From S012-113 sp965368405 (lineage in GTDB: Bacteria; Bacteroidota; Bacteroidia; Cytophagales; Cyclobacteriaceae), in the NCBI GenBank assembly GCA_965368405.1, contig CBDUMS010000005.1, forward strand, positions 3,871 through 67,870: a stretch of DNA of 64,000 nucleotides, given 5' to 3'. Below, piece after piece: positions 26,427 to 36,512 of the stretch. The translations under genes and the position numbers were made by a program. Under the pieces are notes generated by a model. It saw nothing but the letters and a program-made list of their open reading frames with translations, was not told the DNA's origin and did no database searches. The number at the start of each line of letters is the position of its first letter. Position 1 is the first letter of the stretch.

Positions 26427-27503
26427 ATGTGGCAAAAAGCTAGAACTTTGGCAATCCTAAGAAGGCGAACAGGTGGACTGCTTGGCCTCGTTTTATTTCT
26501 CTTTATAATGGGAGGATGCTCAGATGACTCTCCATCACCGAGTGACATTAATGATCCGAATGAGTCGATAGAGAACGCTGACGTGAGCGGGGTTTTCTCA
26601 TTAATGAGTATTCAAAGTGGCAAACTACTTGATTTAAAACAATTCCCGGGTGACGGTGAAAATGAAATGACTGTTGTGCAATGGAGCGCAAACAATTCAA
26701 ACTCCCAAAAATGGGAATTAAGAAAAATTGATGATTACTATCGGATCATCAATGAGAGTACTGGTAAAGACCTTAGCATCAACCCAAACAATGATACTAA
26801 TGGAGCTTATGTCATGGAGGCCGAATACTCAGGTAAAGACACACAACATTGGATAATAAGCTACGTGGATGATGACTATTACAAAATAATAAGTAAGGCC
26901 AATGGTCGATCGCTTGATGTAATGGATGCCCTATGTATTGATGGTGCCCGACTTCGCCAAATTAAATATGCCAACAGAAAAAGTAGGCATTGGGAATTAA
27001 CCGATGGAAGTGGTGGGTCTGCCAATGGTCAACTATCCTGGAAATGGGTTTCAACTGATGTGCCTGCCGATCACTTATCAAGAATTAATCAAGCCATGAA
27101 CGATGCCGTTGCGAGATACAATAAAGGAAACTCATGGTCTAAACGCGAGCTGACAGTTGAATACAACCCCGCTGTACCAACGGCAGATGCAAATATCAAT
27201 GGTCATATAAGATTTGGTGCTATCGCAGGTCATCAGGATGAACAAACAGCTCTTCATGAAATATCACATACCTATGGTATTGGAACCAGTGGTGTGTGGT
27301 CAGGTCTTATTCAGGAAGGAGTAGTTATTGGCCCTAATGTTGCGCAACTTGTACAACTTTATGATGGTGAGGATTCTAAAATCTATGCCGGAGGCGTTCA
27401 TTTTTGGCCATATGGCATGAATTATCAGAATGAATATACTGAAACCAATGCTGTTCGGCATGTTGAAATGATAACAGCTTTTGTATTAGACGGAACATAT
27501 TAA
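26427..27503 (+). CDS. Lipoprotein with ricin-type lectin domain and HExxH metallopeptidase-like domain
   Basis: 358 residues, lipobox IMGGC (Cys31). Residues about 55-192 are a ricin B-like beta-trefoil with three QxW-type repeats (SQKWEL at 93-98, TQHWII at 139-144, SRHWEL at 186-191). Residues about 205-358 contain HEISHTYGIG with the zinc motif HExxH at 277-281, so a metallopeptidase-like domain is likely; the third ligand is not obvious. Such domains in PULs may cut glycoproteins or proteoglycans. It lies between a sulfatase gene and an arabinofuranosidase-like gene on the same strand, with 244 bp of upstream sequence without a gene. Catalytic activity is unproven. Confidence 0.75.
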   Translation: MWQKARTLAILRRRTGGLLGLVLFLFIMGGCSDDSPSPSDINDPNESIENADVSGVFSLMSIQSGKLLDLKQFPGDGENEMTVVQWSANNSNSQKWELRKIDDYYRIINESTGKDLSINPNNDTNGAYVMEAEYSGKDTQHWIISYVDDDYYKIISKANGRSLDVMDALCIDGARLRQIKYANRKSRHWELTDGSGGSANGQLSWKWVSTDVPADHLSRINQAMNDAVARYNKGNSWSKRELTVEYNPAVPTADANINGHIRFGAIAGHQDEQTALHEISHTYGIGTSGVWSGLIQEGVVIGPNVAQLVQLYDGEDSKIYAGGVHFWPYGMNYQNEYTETNAVRHVEMITAFVLDGTY

Positions 27504-27577
27504 TCGTTGAAGGAAAACATTGCAGGTGTTTTAGAAATAAGCTTGAGGTGGAAGAATAGTTGTAGAATAATGATTAC

Positions 27578-28981
27578 ATGGTGAAGAACTTAACATTTAT
27601 AATATTTCTCATAGGGTTAACTTTATTCAGTTGCTCAGATAACTTTACGGATCCTAACGATCCAAAATTCGATGGGAACAATGGCCAGAATAGTGTAAAT
27701 GCTGATATTACATTGACAGTTGATGCGTCGGACGGAGTAGATATTAACCCTCAGCTATTTGGCGTGAATAACGATTGGCGACAAATACCTGATGGCACTT
27801 TTTCAAGTTTTACCAGCACAATTGATGATATTGATTATTCTGTGTTAAGGTATCCTGGTGGATGGGAGTCTGAGTTTTATGCATGGACCTCAAATACTAC
27901 ACCCGGATGGAACAATACCCCTCCAGACCCTGGTGCCTCGGTAGCGACATTAAAAAACAATGTATCAAACTACAGTATTGTTATTCCAACCGCCGAAGCT
28001 ATGAATACTACGGTAGGGTCGTCTCAGTGGAATACTGCCATTGCGAATTTGAGAGCTAAGGCAGCTGCCGCTATCAATGCATCTGAAATTGGTAATGGGA
28101 TTGTAGAAATAGGTAATGAGTGGTGGCTGCAGTATGCTGGTGGAGTATCAAGAGAACAAAAACTAGATAAATATGTCCATGTTGCTATGGCTCTTGCTGA
28201 ATACATTGATAACCTATATCCTAATCGTTCCTTTAAATTGTTAATAAACGGAGATTATACTCAACCACAGGAGTTTACTAGTATGAAAAATAAGTTTACG
28301 ACAGCTTATGATGTAATTGATGGAGTAGCCTTGCACACTTATACAGGATATGTGACCAGTTCACACAATATCGAGGATTTGGAGCAACGTATCATTACCT
28401 GTGCCAGTAACTTTAATCCAAGCAAAACCTTTACATATCTTTCAGAGTGGATGCCTTCCCGGCTTTATAATGAAACTGCACTTTATATGGAAGCTGCTAA
28501 TATCATTCCGGACATCATCCATATATACGCGAGAGCCGGAGCAGATGCTGCTGCTTACTGGCCACCAATAAACACATCGATTCCTGGGCTTGGCTTGACC
28601 AACGGGAACTACAGTAAAATATATCCTGTAGGCCAGATATTTGGAGAACTTGCCAGGTCATATACCGGAAAAGCTTTGAAAACAACCTCTAACAAATTCC
28701 ATTTGGCTGCAGCACAGCCAGATCCTGGTACGATTGTGCTATATATTACCGGTGGGCAAGAAAGCGGCAAGAAAGTAGCGATTAGAGTTGAGGGGTTTGC
28801 CATAGGCTCCATAGAAAAAGCAGAACGCTATATCCCATTGGATTACAGTGACCCTGGCAAAGCTGAACCATATGTAACAGAGAATGCCTCCGCTGAACTT
28901 AGTGATGACAATGAAGTTATTATTGATGTCAATAAAGCGGGGCACTATGAAATATATAAAATAGTAATTAAAAGCAATTAG
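27578..28981 (+). CDS. Clan GH-A glycosidase lipoprotein (arabinofuranosidase/GH39-51-79-like)
   Basis: 467 residues, lipobox LFSC (Cys19) followed by SDNFTDPNDPKF, a motif shared with two other enzymes in this window. The fold is a clan A TIM barrel: VLRYPGGWESEFYAW (89-103), acid/base Glu181 in VEIGNEWW, nucleophile candidate Glu290 in TYLSEWMPS, and a C-terminal beta domain (TIVLYITGGQESGKKVAIRVEGF). The RYPGG and EIGNE pair is typical of GH51/GH39/GH79-like enzymes, including alpha-L-arabinofuranosidases. The exact family needs a profile search. It fits a role in debranching arabinogalactan (inference). Confidence 0.78.
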   Translation: MVKNLTFIIFLIGLTLFSCSDNFTDPNDPKFDGNNGQNSVNADITLTVDASDGVDINPQLFGVNNDWRQIPDGTFSSFTSTIDDIDYSVLRYPGGWESEFYAWTSNTTPGWNNTPPDPGASVATLKNNVSNYSIVIPTAEAMNTTVGSSQWNTAIANLRAKAAAAINASEIGNGIVEIGNEWWLQYAGGVSREQKLDKYVHVAMALAEYIDNLYPNRSFKLLINGDYTQPQEFTSMKNKFTTAYDVIDGVALHTYTGYVTSSHNIEDLEQRIITCASNFNPSKTFTYLSEWMPSRLYNETALYMEAANIIPDIIHIYARAGADAAAYWPPINTSIPGLGLTNGNYSKIYPVGQIFGELARSYTGKALKTTSNKFHLAAAQPDPGTIVLYITGGQESGKKVAIRVEGFAIGSIEKAERYIPLDYSDPGKAEPYVTENASAELSDDNEVIIDVNKAGHYEIYKIVIKSN

Positions 28982-29138
28982 TCCATCCTAATAGGAACAG
29001 TGCTGTCTGATATTTTTTACCAAAAAGGCTTCTTATTGACTTTTTAATCAAACAAGGACTCTATTGCATTACAAACTTTGCTAAGGTTATGAATCAAAAC
29101 TTCTCACGTCATAAAGCCAGATTTATACCTGTACAGCT

Positions 29139-32100
29139 ATGATTATCATGAAAAGATTAATCACTGGTCTCTCTGTTACGGCGTTGCTTGTACTTTCTTA
29201 TCATTTATTTATTGATCATACATCCTTAGACCATGAGATTCATGGTCTAATAACCTCTGATAACGAACGAAACGAAGAGCGACCTGAAGAAGATATGTCC
29301 GTTGCAGAAAAGTTAATCAATAAAAAGCGATATGAGCGGATGTTGGATGCGAATCCTGGTAGAACACAAGATAATGAAGCTGCGAGGATTGAAGAATTAA
29401 GCACCTATGCAAATGGCCAACTCTCTGGCCAATGGGATCAGGTGAGATTTATTGCGCCAAATAAACAGAGCTATGGATTTAGAGTGGATGGTTCAGTCTA
29501 TGATCAGGCAAATGATGTGTTATATGCAATTTCCTATGCCGGGCACATCTGGAAGATTCACAGATCTGGTTATAACTACACTGACACGAGATGGGAACTA
29601 ATGAATCACCAATACAACTTTAAAACATCATATATCGAAGGATTTGCGGCAATTGATGGTACTTTTAGAATGGTTAGGTCTTCAGGCGCTGGCATGCAAT
29701 ACAGTTCCGATGAAGGCAGAACCTGGATAAACGCCAGTGGTGTAGCTTTCTCAGAAAAAACCTTTGAAGGGGCTGTTTCCAAAAAGGCTGTCGGTAATAG
29801 AGTTTTTATTGTAGGACAAACGCCAACCGGCTCGACCAAAGTCTATTATTCGGATGATGATGGTGTTTCCTATACAGCGTTACCCCTCGTCTTTTCACCT
29901 GGAAGTCATAAAATAAAAATTTTCAAAGCATACTCTTCAGAATCTGTCTTTCTGGTTGCATTAAACAATTCAACAGCCAAAATTGATCTCTTTGAATGTG
30001 GTGTTGATGACACGGAGTTCGAATTGATTAACTCACCAGCCACTTTTTTTAATGGATTAACAAGGGTTTTTGGTACCTACCACAATGGCCAGTACCATTT
30101 TTACATCGGTGCAGGAAAAACTCACATTTATTATTCAGATGATAAAGGTGCTACCTGGCAAACCAAAAACAGTAATAACAGCGGAGATGGTGATATCGCT
30201 CCACGCACTGTCCATCCAACAAAACCGAATATAATTTTTAGAGGGTTCCTCGATGTGAATATGTCATCAAACAATGGCGCATCTTTTAGCAATTTCTCGC
30301 ATATCATGGGATGGGATGTACAACACATGCGAATGTATCAAAGAAATGATGGTAGTTATTTTCATTTCATAGGGTTGGATTTTGGTTGTTACATCTCTGA
30401 TACTCCGGATGTAAAATCATCATATGTGCAATTAAACAACTCGTCTCCGACCCAAATGATTTATGATGCTGACCACGGGCAGAACTATACCAGTTCATTT
30501 ACTGGAACACAAGATCGTGGCACAATGGGCTATATCAATTCATCCAACGAATCTCTTACCACTGATGTGAGAACGACAGATGGATTGCGAGTAACTCTTG
30601 GTAATAATGAGGAGTCGGTTTGGACCTGGATGTATTTTGGAACCCTATATCACAAATCAAATTTTGCAGCGAGAAATTCAGCACTAGTTAGCTTAGACTG
30701 GACAAGCAATTGGTGGGCTTCGCCAATGATTTCTTCGCCAAATAAAAAAGAAGACGCGGTATATATAGCTGCAGGTGAACGATTAAAAAAATTCACCTAC
30801 AATCCTTACAGCCAGCAAATCATACAAACCGAACATTATTTCGATTTTGGCTCAAAGTCAGGCTCGAAGATTTCCGGGTTAGGATATTCCTCCATTAACC
30901 CGGACTTATGGTATGTTTCTGTCCAGTCTGGAGATTTCTATTATTCTATTGATGGTGGACAGACATTTAAAAAATCAAGTTTTCACCGTGATTTCCCCAA
31001 AGCAAATGACTTGACCTACAATTATGCAAAAAACCAACATGTCATCAGAGCTTCAAACATTGATCCACAAAGGGTTTACTATGCTGGAGTTGGCAATGCT
31101 TTTATGATCAGTAATGACGGAGGAAAAACCTTTACAAATCACAATACCGGCCTGAATATTTACCGAATAAGGGATTATGACATAACTCCTGATGAAAAAT
31201 TCATTTTTGCAGGTTGTGGATACGGTGGACTTTGGGTCTATTCAGTTGATGACGACCGCTGGTATGAGATAAATGATGGAGCTGTGCCATATGTTGACTT
31301 TACGGATGTAGAGTTTATCATCAAAGAAAACACCGTTAATTTTAGCTCTTACGGCAGTGGAGTTCTTCGGTTTAAAATCGACTCTCCTGCCCCGATAATT
31401 CAATATCCGGATGATTTGGTTGCTCAGGTGACAAGTGACAGACTTAGAAGGATGACATGGAAGGACCAATCAGACAATGAAGAAGGGTTTATAATAGAGC
31501 GTTCTGTAAATGGCATGTTTACAAAAATCGCTGAACTTCCCGCCAACCAATTTTTATATACTGACAATAGTACGTTAGACCCTGATAATTACATTTATCG
31601 AGTTAAGGCCTATAATTCGACCCATGAGTCTCTATACTCCAACTATGCATTGGTTGAGTTAAAGCCGGAGTCTGATATTTCAAAAGAAAACTGGAAGCTG
31701 ATAAGTGTCTCAAGTCAACAAACTAATGGTTATCCTGCAACCAATGCTTTTGATAACGATCCCTCAACCATGTGGCACACACAATGGGGAGTAAATCCAA
31801 TTCCTGGACATCCTCATTCACTAGTTATTGATATGAAAGAAACTCTTGAATTAGTGGGATTTAGCTATTTACCTCGTCAGGACAATCAATGGAATGGGAC
31901 CATTAAAGATTATCAGTTTTTTATTTCATTAGACAGGTTAAGCTGGGAAATGGTGGCCACTGGTTCCTGGGAGAAAACCAATGCCAAAAAAGAGGTTTAT
32001 TTCGAAAACAAGAAGACAGCAAGATATCTAAAACTCATATCCATTTCAGAAGTCAATGGAAGCAACTTTGCCTCATGTGCTGAATTATCCGTTTTGGATA

Positions 32101-32669
32101 AAATATCAGAGCCAAGCGTTCCAAACACTCCACAATTCGTACAAGCCGGTCGAATTTCCAAAACGGAAATTGAATTGGTCTGGATGGACTTGTCTGATGA
32201 TGAAACGGGCTTTGAAATAGAGCAATCAACTGGTAGCAATTCTACAAAAATTGAGATCAGAGATAAGGATAAAACATCTTTTCTAGTTAAAAATACCAGT
32301 CCTCTACTTTCTTATACCTTCAGAATTGCTGCAATCAACGACTTGGGTGTTTCAGCCTATTCACAACCTATTACTTTAAAATTCATTGAAGGTGATGGGA
32401 TTTTAAGTACAGAGACACAGTCTTTAAATAAATCTACTTCGATCTACCCAAACCCATTTACAGATGAACTAAATATTAAGTTTAGTAATCGACTTTCACC
32501 GGCAGATTGGCAAATCCTTACTTTAGATGGCAAAACAATTATGCGTGGAAGTTTTTCAGCAGACGATGATTCTGAAAAAATCAATACTCATCTTCTAATA
32601 TCAGGCACCTATGTGTTTCAAATAGGCACCAAATCTGACCTTGAATCTCAGATAATTATAAAAGAATAA
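29139..32669 (+). CDS. Asp-box propeller, FN3, F5/8-type C, FN3 protein with T9SS tail
   Basis: 1176 residues with an N-terminal signal. Residues about 60-750 form a propeller with several Asp boxes (YSSDEGRTW, YSDDKGATW, YSIDGGQTF, ISNDGGKTF), as in GH74, sialidase and VPS10-type propellers. An FN3 domain follows (about 755-845), then an F5/8 type C or CBM32-like domain (about 847-985: YPATNAFDNDPSTMWHTQW, KTARYLKLISIS), a second FN3 (about 990-1085), and a type IX secretion C-terminal domain (about 1097-1176: SIYPNPFTDELNIKF ... LISGTYVFQI). It is therefore exported by T9SS to the surface or medium. No RIP motif for a sialidase is seen; enzymatic activity is open. It is the only T9SS substrate in the window. 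Confidence 0.85.
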   Translation: MIIMKRLITGLSVTALLVLSYHLFIDHTSLDHEIHGLITSDNERNEERPEEDMSVAEKLINKKRYERMLDANPGRTQDNEAARIEELSTYANGQLSGQWDQVRFIAPNKQSYGFRVDGSVYDQANDVLYAISYAGHIWKIHRSGYNYTDTRWELMNHQYNFKTSYIEGFAAIDGTFRMVRSSGAGMQYSSDEGRTWINASGVAFSEKTFEGAVSKKAVGNRVFIVGQTPTGSTKVYYSDDDGVSYTALPLVFSPGSHKIKIFKAYSSESVFLVALNNSTAKIDLFECGVDDTEFELINSPATFFNGLTRVFGTYHNGQYHFYIGAGKTHIYYSDDKGATWQTKNSNNSGDGDIAPRTVHPTKPNIIFRGFLDVNMSSNNGASFSNFSHIMGWDVQHMRMYQRNDGSYFHFIGLDFGCYISDTPDVKSSYVQLNNSSPTQMIYDADHGQNYTSSFTGTQDRGTMGYINSSNESLTTDVRTTDGLRVTLGNNEESVWTWMYFGTLYHKSNFAARNSALVSLDWTSNWWASPMISSPNKKEDAVYIAAGERLKKFTYNPYSQQIIQTEHYFDFGSKSGSKISGLGYSSINPDLWYVSVQSGDFYYSIDGGQTFKKSSFHRDFPKANDLTYNYAKNQHVIRASNIDPQRVYYAGVGNAFMISNDGGKTFTNHNTGLNIYRIRDYDITPDEKFIFAGCGYGGLWVYSVDDDRWYEINDGAVPYVDFTDVEFIIKENTVNFSSYGSGVLRFKIDSPAPIIQYPDDLVAQVTSDRLRRMTWKDQSDNEEGFIIERSVNGMFTKIAELPANQFLYTDNSTLDPDNYIYRVKAYNSTHESLYSNYALVELKPESDISKENWKLISVSSQQTNGYPATNAFDNDPSTMWHTQWGVNPIPGHPHSLVIDMKETLELVGFSYLPRQDNQWNGTIKDYQFFISLDRLSWEMVATGSWEKTNAKKEVYFENKKTARYLKLISISEVNGSNFASCAELSVLDKISEPSVPNTPQFVQAGRISKTEIELVWMDLSDDETGFEIEQSTGSNSTKIEIRDKDKTSFLVKNTSPLLSYTFRIAAINDLGVSAYSQPITLKFIEGDGILSTETQSLNKSTSIYPNPFTDELNIKFSNRLSPADWQILTLDGKTIMRGSFSADDDSEKINTHLLISGTYVFQIGTKSDLESQIIIKE

Positions 32670-32677
32670 GGAATCAT

Positions 32678-32702
32678 CTGACCTGATTAACCTACTGGTC
32701 AG
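32678..32702. terminator. Weak hairpin between convergent genes
   Basis: CTGACC and GGTCAG can pair across a 13-nt loop in the 66-bp gap between the T9SS protein gene and the GH16 gene. No clear T run on either side, so only a possible bidirectional stop. Confidence 0.25.
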
Positions 32703-32735
32703 CGATTTATAAAAGTGCGCTCAATTAGATTTTTT

Positions 32736-33629
32736 CTATTGCCACACTCTGACATAATCTACCGTTGCTTCGGAAAGAATGCCAATCGGTTGGTTGATAA
32801 AATCACCATCACCAAAGCTTGCTCCGACTGATAACCATACGAACTCAGGAACCTGGGGAACCCAATCACCCTGGTAAGTAACCTTCTTGACCCCATCATA
32901 ATAGATTTCAAGTTTTTCTGGCGTCCAGTTAAGTCCATAAACGTGGTAACCATCATGTATACCCGGGGTATTATACTTCTTAGTGTTCGCCTTGTGGCTG
33001 GCTCCATAACCATCGATGTGAACAACAGATTTTGTGTATTCACCGACCCATGCTGACTCAAAGACATCTATCTCTGCCCCATCTCGTCCAGTACCATCCA
33101 CATTTCCCATAAACTCTCCTTGCAGCCAGAAGGCCGTATGGTTGGCTTTCGCTGTTTCGGCAATTTTCAGTCTTGTCTCAAAATACCCATAGGTTGGCTC
33201 ATACTTTTGAAAAGTATAGACCGCGCCGCATCGCATGGCATCATCTCCAACCTTTCTTGCTCTTAGTACAAGCTTTCCCTGGCCATCTAAAAATGCATCC
33301 TCCTCCAACCAACGCCAATCCATAATACCTTTATCTGGTCTTGGGTTTCTCGTCTTACTACTATGGTTTTTTGTCCATTTGCTCGTATTCAATGCATCTC
33401 CGGAAAATTCATCACTCCAAACTAAATCCCTGCTTTCTGAAACTCCGTCAATGAACGGTTGGGCATTAGAAGGAGTGTCTTCGTCCACATCCGGGTTTAG
33501 CTCGCCAGTACCCTTGTCATCATCTCCGAATTGAGGATCGTTCGGGTCTGTGAAGTTGTCAGAGCATCCTCCGAAAAACAATAAGGTAAAAATTGCCGCT
33601 CCTCTTAAAATTTTCCTCGCTATTCTCAT
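32736..33629 (-). CDS. GH16 endo-beta-glycanase lipoprotein
   Basis: 297 residues, lipobox FGGC (Cys22) followed by SDNFTDPNDPQF. GH16 jelly-roll with WSDEFSGDALNTSKW near residue 71 and the catalytic beta-bulge motif EIDVFE (Glu186, Asp188, Glu191), then VVHIDGYG and FVWLSVGASFGDGDF. The ExDxxE form is shared by laminarinases, agarases, porphyranases and galactanases of GH16, all endo-acting retaining enzymes. With LacZ-type GH2, GH30 and sulfatases upstream, a beta-galactan or sulfated galactan substrate is more likely than laminarin (inference). It is the last gene of the long minus-strand locus and, as a surface lipoprotein, may make the first cuts. Confidence 0.92.
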   Translation of the reverse strand: MRIARKILRGAAIFTLLFFGGCSDNFTDPNDPQFGDDDKGTGELNPDVDEDTPSNAQPFIDGVSESRDLVWSDEFSGDALNTSKWTKNHSSKTRNPRPDKGIMDWRWLEEDAFLDGQGKLVLRARKVGDDAMRCGAVYTFQKYEPTYGYFETRLKIAETAKANHTAFWLQGEFMGNVDGTGRDGAEIDVFESAWVGEYTKSVVHIDGYGASHKANTKKYNTPGIHDGYHVYGLNWTPEKLEIYYDGVKKVTYQGDWVPQVPEFVWLSVGASFGDGDFINQPIGILSEATVDYVRVWQ

Positions 33630-33656
33630 TCTCAGCGAATTTTGTGTTATGTAATT

Positions 33657-36512
33657 CTAATTATAAACCAACAAGTCAAGAACCTTTTCCCTACTTAAAC
33701 TAATTTGAGGTTGGAAAGCTTCTGATCCGATATATCGTTCCAGGCTATATCTTAACTGCTGTGCTTCCAGTCGTTTATCCAGTCTCGTATGGAGATCAAC
33801 TCCTGAGAAAAGAAGTTTTCCCTCACCAACTTTCACTTCAAAGATCAAAGCAGTTCTGCGATTTTCAAACCAATCATCAATAATTCTTACGATCGGCGAA
33901 AGTTCTGGTGGAAAATCGTCTAAAACTATTGCATTCGAATGGCTCATTGCATCCCACCATTGCCAATTGGAATGGTACTCTGTAGGAAACTCACTCAATG
34001 CTGGATGGTCAGGATCACATAATATACCTAGTGTATGTGGCTTCTGTCCATTTGTCCAGGAAGTATTCCAAAAAATACTTGAAAATCCTACACCAATATC
34101 CCCTCCTTTATCAGGGGCAATATCTCCCTTATTAATGTTTAATAGTACACGACCCCCTCTTTCAAGGTAATCGAGTGTACCCTTATCAAGTTTTTGCACT
34201 ACTTTGTAATCAAGCTCATCGGCAATTTCTTCTTTGTATTCAGGATAGACCCAAACATCCCATGTATTGGTGTCTGACAGCACATTTATCTCTAGCCTCA
34301 GCTTGGTTGGTTGCTTAAGTTGCCCCAAGCCCACACTAATCTCCCCAAGATTGGTACCGTTTCCAATAGGTATGTTAGTAGTACTCAGTTTACCCTCCGC
34401 AAATACCTCAGTTCCTGCAACGAGTTGCCAGGTTGGCGTCACTTGCTTTAGAGGTGTTGAACCATAATGGGCAACCTCAGCGTCAGCAACAAAAATTTCA
34501 TTATTAGTAAATACACGTTTATTAAGTCTAACCAGGGGCACTGTTACATCACTAAACCTTCTAAACTCTTCTGGTGTGATATATTCCTTGCTATCCCAAA
34601 ACGGATCTAAAACTCCAACTAGTGCTGTACCTTGCCCTGGAAAATCATGCAAGTCGAGTAGCTGAAAACCGGCCATGTCTTTGGTGCGAAGTGCTGCTTC
34701 AATATCTGCTTTATAACAAATTGCCTGTAGCTTGCCTGAGGCTAAATGAAAACTATCTGCTAAATCACCCATCTTATTAGCCTCAAGAGTCTCCTTAAAT
34801 ATTTCGAAATTCTTAGGTTGGAGAACACCTGTATATTTAGACATCTCCTTGAAATTTGGAAATACACACCACTGACCCATTTCATGGCTAACATAAGGGA
34901 TGGGAGTCTGCTGAATTAAATCATCATAATCAAACATGGTTTGTGGTGGTTCAGCATTAATAATGCTGTTCAATTCCTGAGCCCACCCTTGTATTCTAGG
35001 TCCTTTATGGTTAAAATAATCCAAATTATCTAACAAAGGCCATCCTGCACCACTGGTATAAAGGCGTCGGCTATCCAAGGCTTTCATATGGTTTACAAAA
35101 TTCCAGAGGTATTCGTTTTGGTTCTTTCCTGATGGCTCATTACCATAAGCCATCATCACAAACGATGGATGGTTGCCATAATTACTTATTATGCTCTCCG
35201 CTTCCTTATATATCCATTCATCAATAGGCTCCCCGTCTCCTATCGTTGTCCATGCAGAAGCCTCGACCTGTAAATAAACCCCTAGTTCATCTGCAGCAGT
35301 AAAAGCTGCCTCCGGAGGACACCATGAGTGAAAACGCATGTGGTTTAAGCCATGCTCCTTGATGATTGATAATATTCTTCTCCAATCATCAACATTTGTT
35401 GGAGGGTAGCCTGTAAGCGGAAAAATTGCGCATTCGAGGGTGCCGCGAAGAAATACCGGACGACCATTAATAGCGAACCGCTTACCATCAACCTTGAATT
35501 CACGCATACCAAAAGAGATGTCTTTTTTAGTGGTTCCCTGATCCGATTCCAGTTGTAACGTGAGTGTATAAAGGTTCGGTGAAAATTCATCCCATAGCAA
35601 AGGTTTGTCTCCCATTGAATAAACCAGTTCTACGATACCCTCATTGACTCCGTCAATGATTCGAACTACAGTATTAAGTTGTTCTCCGGAGGTCTCGGAG
35701 GTAGCGAAAACCTTTAGAACAGCTTCATCTTTGTCGGTCATTCCGGAGATCTGTGCTTTGACGGTAACCTGTTTCTTCTGCATGTCAGGATAAACCTGCA
35801 CTTCGGCAAGTGATATTTTTGGTAAACTAACCAGTTTCATTTGACCCACTATGCCATTCCAATTGGATTGAGTATTATCGGAGATACTATGGGCATCCAA
35901 GCCAGGATTGATAGATTTTATTCGATTGTCCACTCTAATTGTTAGCTGATTACTACCAACCTTTAAAAATTCAGTTAGGTCATATTCATGTGGGGTACCA
36001 AGTGTGTTTCGCAGGCCCACTTTCTGCCCGTTAACCCAAAGCATTGTTTCCCAGTGAGGACGTTCCAAAAACAAATGAATATGGTTCTCTTGCCAGGACT
36101 CAGGGATCTCAATTTCCCTACGATACCATGCTGGTCCGTAAAACTCCTTATTCGGTGTGAGCCAAAATGAAACTTTCACATTACCGGGTTGGCGGTATTG
36201 CTCCATTGTTTTATCAGTGTACCAGGCACTGTCATTCCACATATTGCCTGTCCAATGTGTATTAACCGTAACATCATTGCCAAGGTATTGCTCGGCAAGA
36301 GAACCAGGAAGCTCAATACTTTGCCACTCATTTGTTGACTTAGAATGCCATTGGTTCGTTTCTCCAATATCCAGACTGTCCAGGGACACTGCCCAGATTC
36401 CATCGAGGTGAATCTCATCGATGAGAGCATCATTTTTACCACAAGATTGAAGGATAGTTACCATCAGAATTGCCTGCAACATTCTCAAGAGCGCTTTTGA
36501 AAAACTAATCAT
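33657..36512 (-). CDS. GH2-family glycosidase lipoprotein (paralogue of the 41380-44118 gene)
   Basis: 951 residues from ATG 36512 (lipobox ILQSC, Cys24). The ATG overlaps the sulfatase stop by 8 nt; the frame extends to 36644 inside that gene but the signal peptide fixes 36512. GH2 layout: jelly-roll (WYRREIEIPESW, LWVNGQKVG), Ig-like domain, TIM barrel (LRGTLECAIFPLTGYPP, HMRFHSWCPPEAAF), acid/base Glu459 in AYGNEPSG, and a nucleophile candidate Glu544 in PYVSHEMGQW. The C-terminal domain includes GFQLLDLHDFPGQGTALVG. It is paralogous to the 912-residue protein encoded at 41380. Exo-beta-galactosidase or related activity on desulfated oligosaccharide is likely but not proven. Confidence 0.88.
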   Translation of the reverse strand: MISFSKALLRMLQAILMVTILQSCGKNDALIDEIHLDGIWAVSLDSLDIGETNQWHSKSTNEWQSIELPGSLAEQYLGNDVTVNTHWTGNMWNDSAWYTDKTMEQYRQPGNVKVSFWLTPNKEFYGPAWYRREIEIPESWQENHIHLFLERPHWETMLWVNGQKVGLRNTLGTPHEYDLTEFLKVGSNQLTIRVDNRIKSINPGLDAHSISDNTQSNWNGIVGQMKLVSLPKISLAEVQVYPDMQKKQVTVKAQISGMTDKDEAVLKVFATSETSGEQLNTVVRIIDGVNEGIVELVYSMGDKPLLWDEFSPNLYTLTLQLESDQGTTKKDISFGMREFKVDGKRFAINGRPVFLRGTLECAIFPLTGYPPTNVDDWRRILSIIKEHGLNHMRFHSWCPPEAAFTAADELGVYLQVEASAWTTIGDGEPIDEWIYKEAESIISNYGNHPSFVMMAYGNEPSGKNQNEYLWNFVNHMKALDSRRLYTSGAGWPLLDNLDYFNHKGPRIQGWAQELNSIINAEPPQTMFDYDDLIQQTPIPYVSHEMGQWCVFPNFKEMSKYTGVLQPKNFEIFKETLEANKMGDLADSFHLASGKLQAICYKADIEAALRTKDMAGFQLLDLHDFPGQGTALVGVLDPFWDSKEYITPEEFRRFSDVTVPLVRLNKRVFTNNEIFVADAEVAHYGSTPLKQVTPTWQLVAGTEVFAEGKLSTTNIPIGNGTNLGEISVGLGQLKQPTKLRLEINVLSDTNTWDVWVYPEYKEEIADELDYKVVQKLDKGTLDYLERGGRVLLNINKGDIAPDKGGDIGVGFSSIFWNTSWTNGQKPHTLGILCDPDHPALSEFPTEYHSNWQWWDAMSHSNAIVLDDFPPELSPIVRIIDDWFENRRTALIFEVKVGEGKLLFSGVDLHTRLDKRLEAQQLRYSLERYIGSEAFQPQISLSREKVLDLLVYN

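Noticed and set aside
29319..31400. True sialidase reading of the Asp-box propeller protein
   Set aside because: Asp boxes are present but no RIP arginine motif was found, and Asp boxes also occur in GH74 and non-enzymatic propellers.
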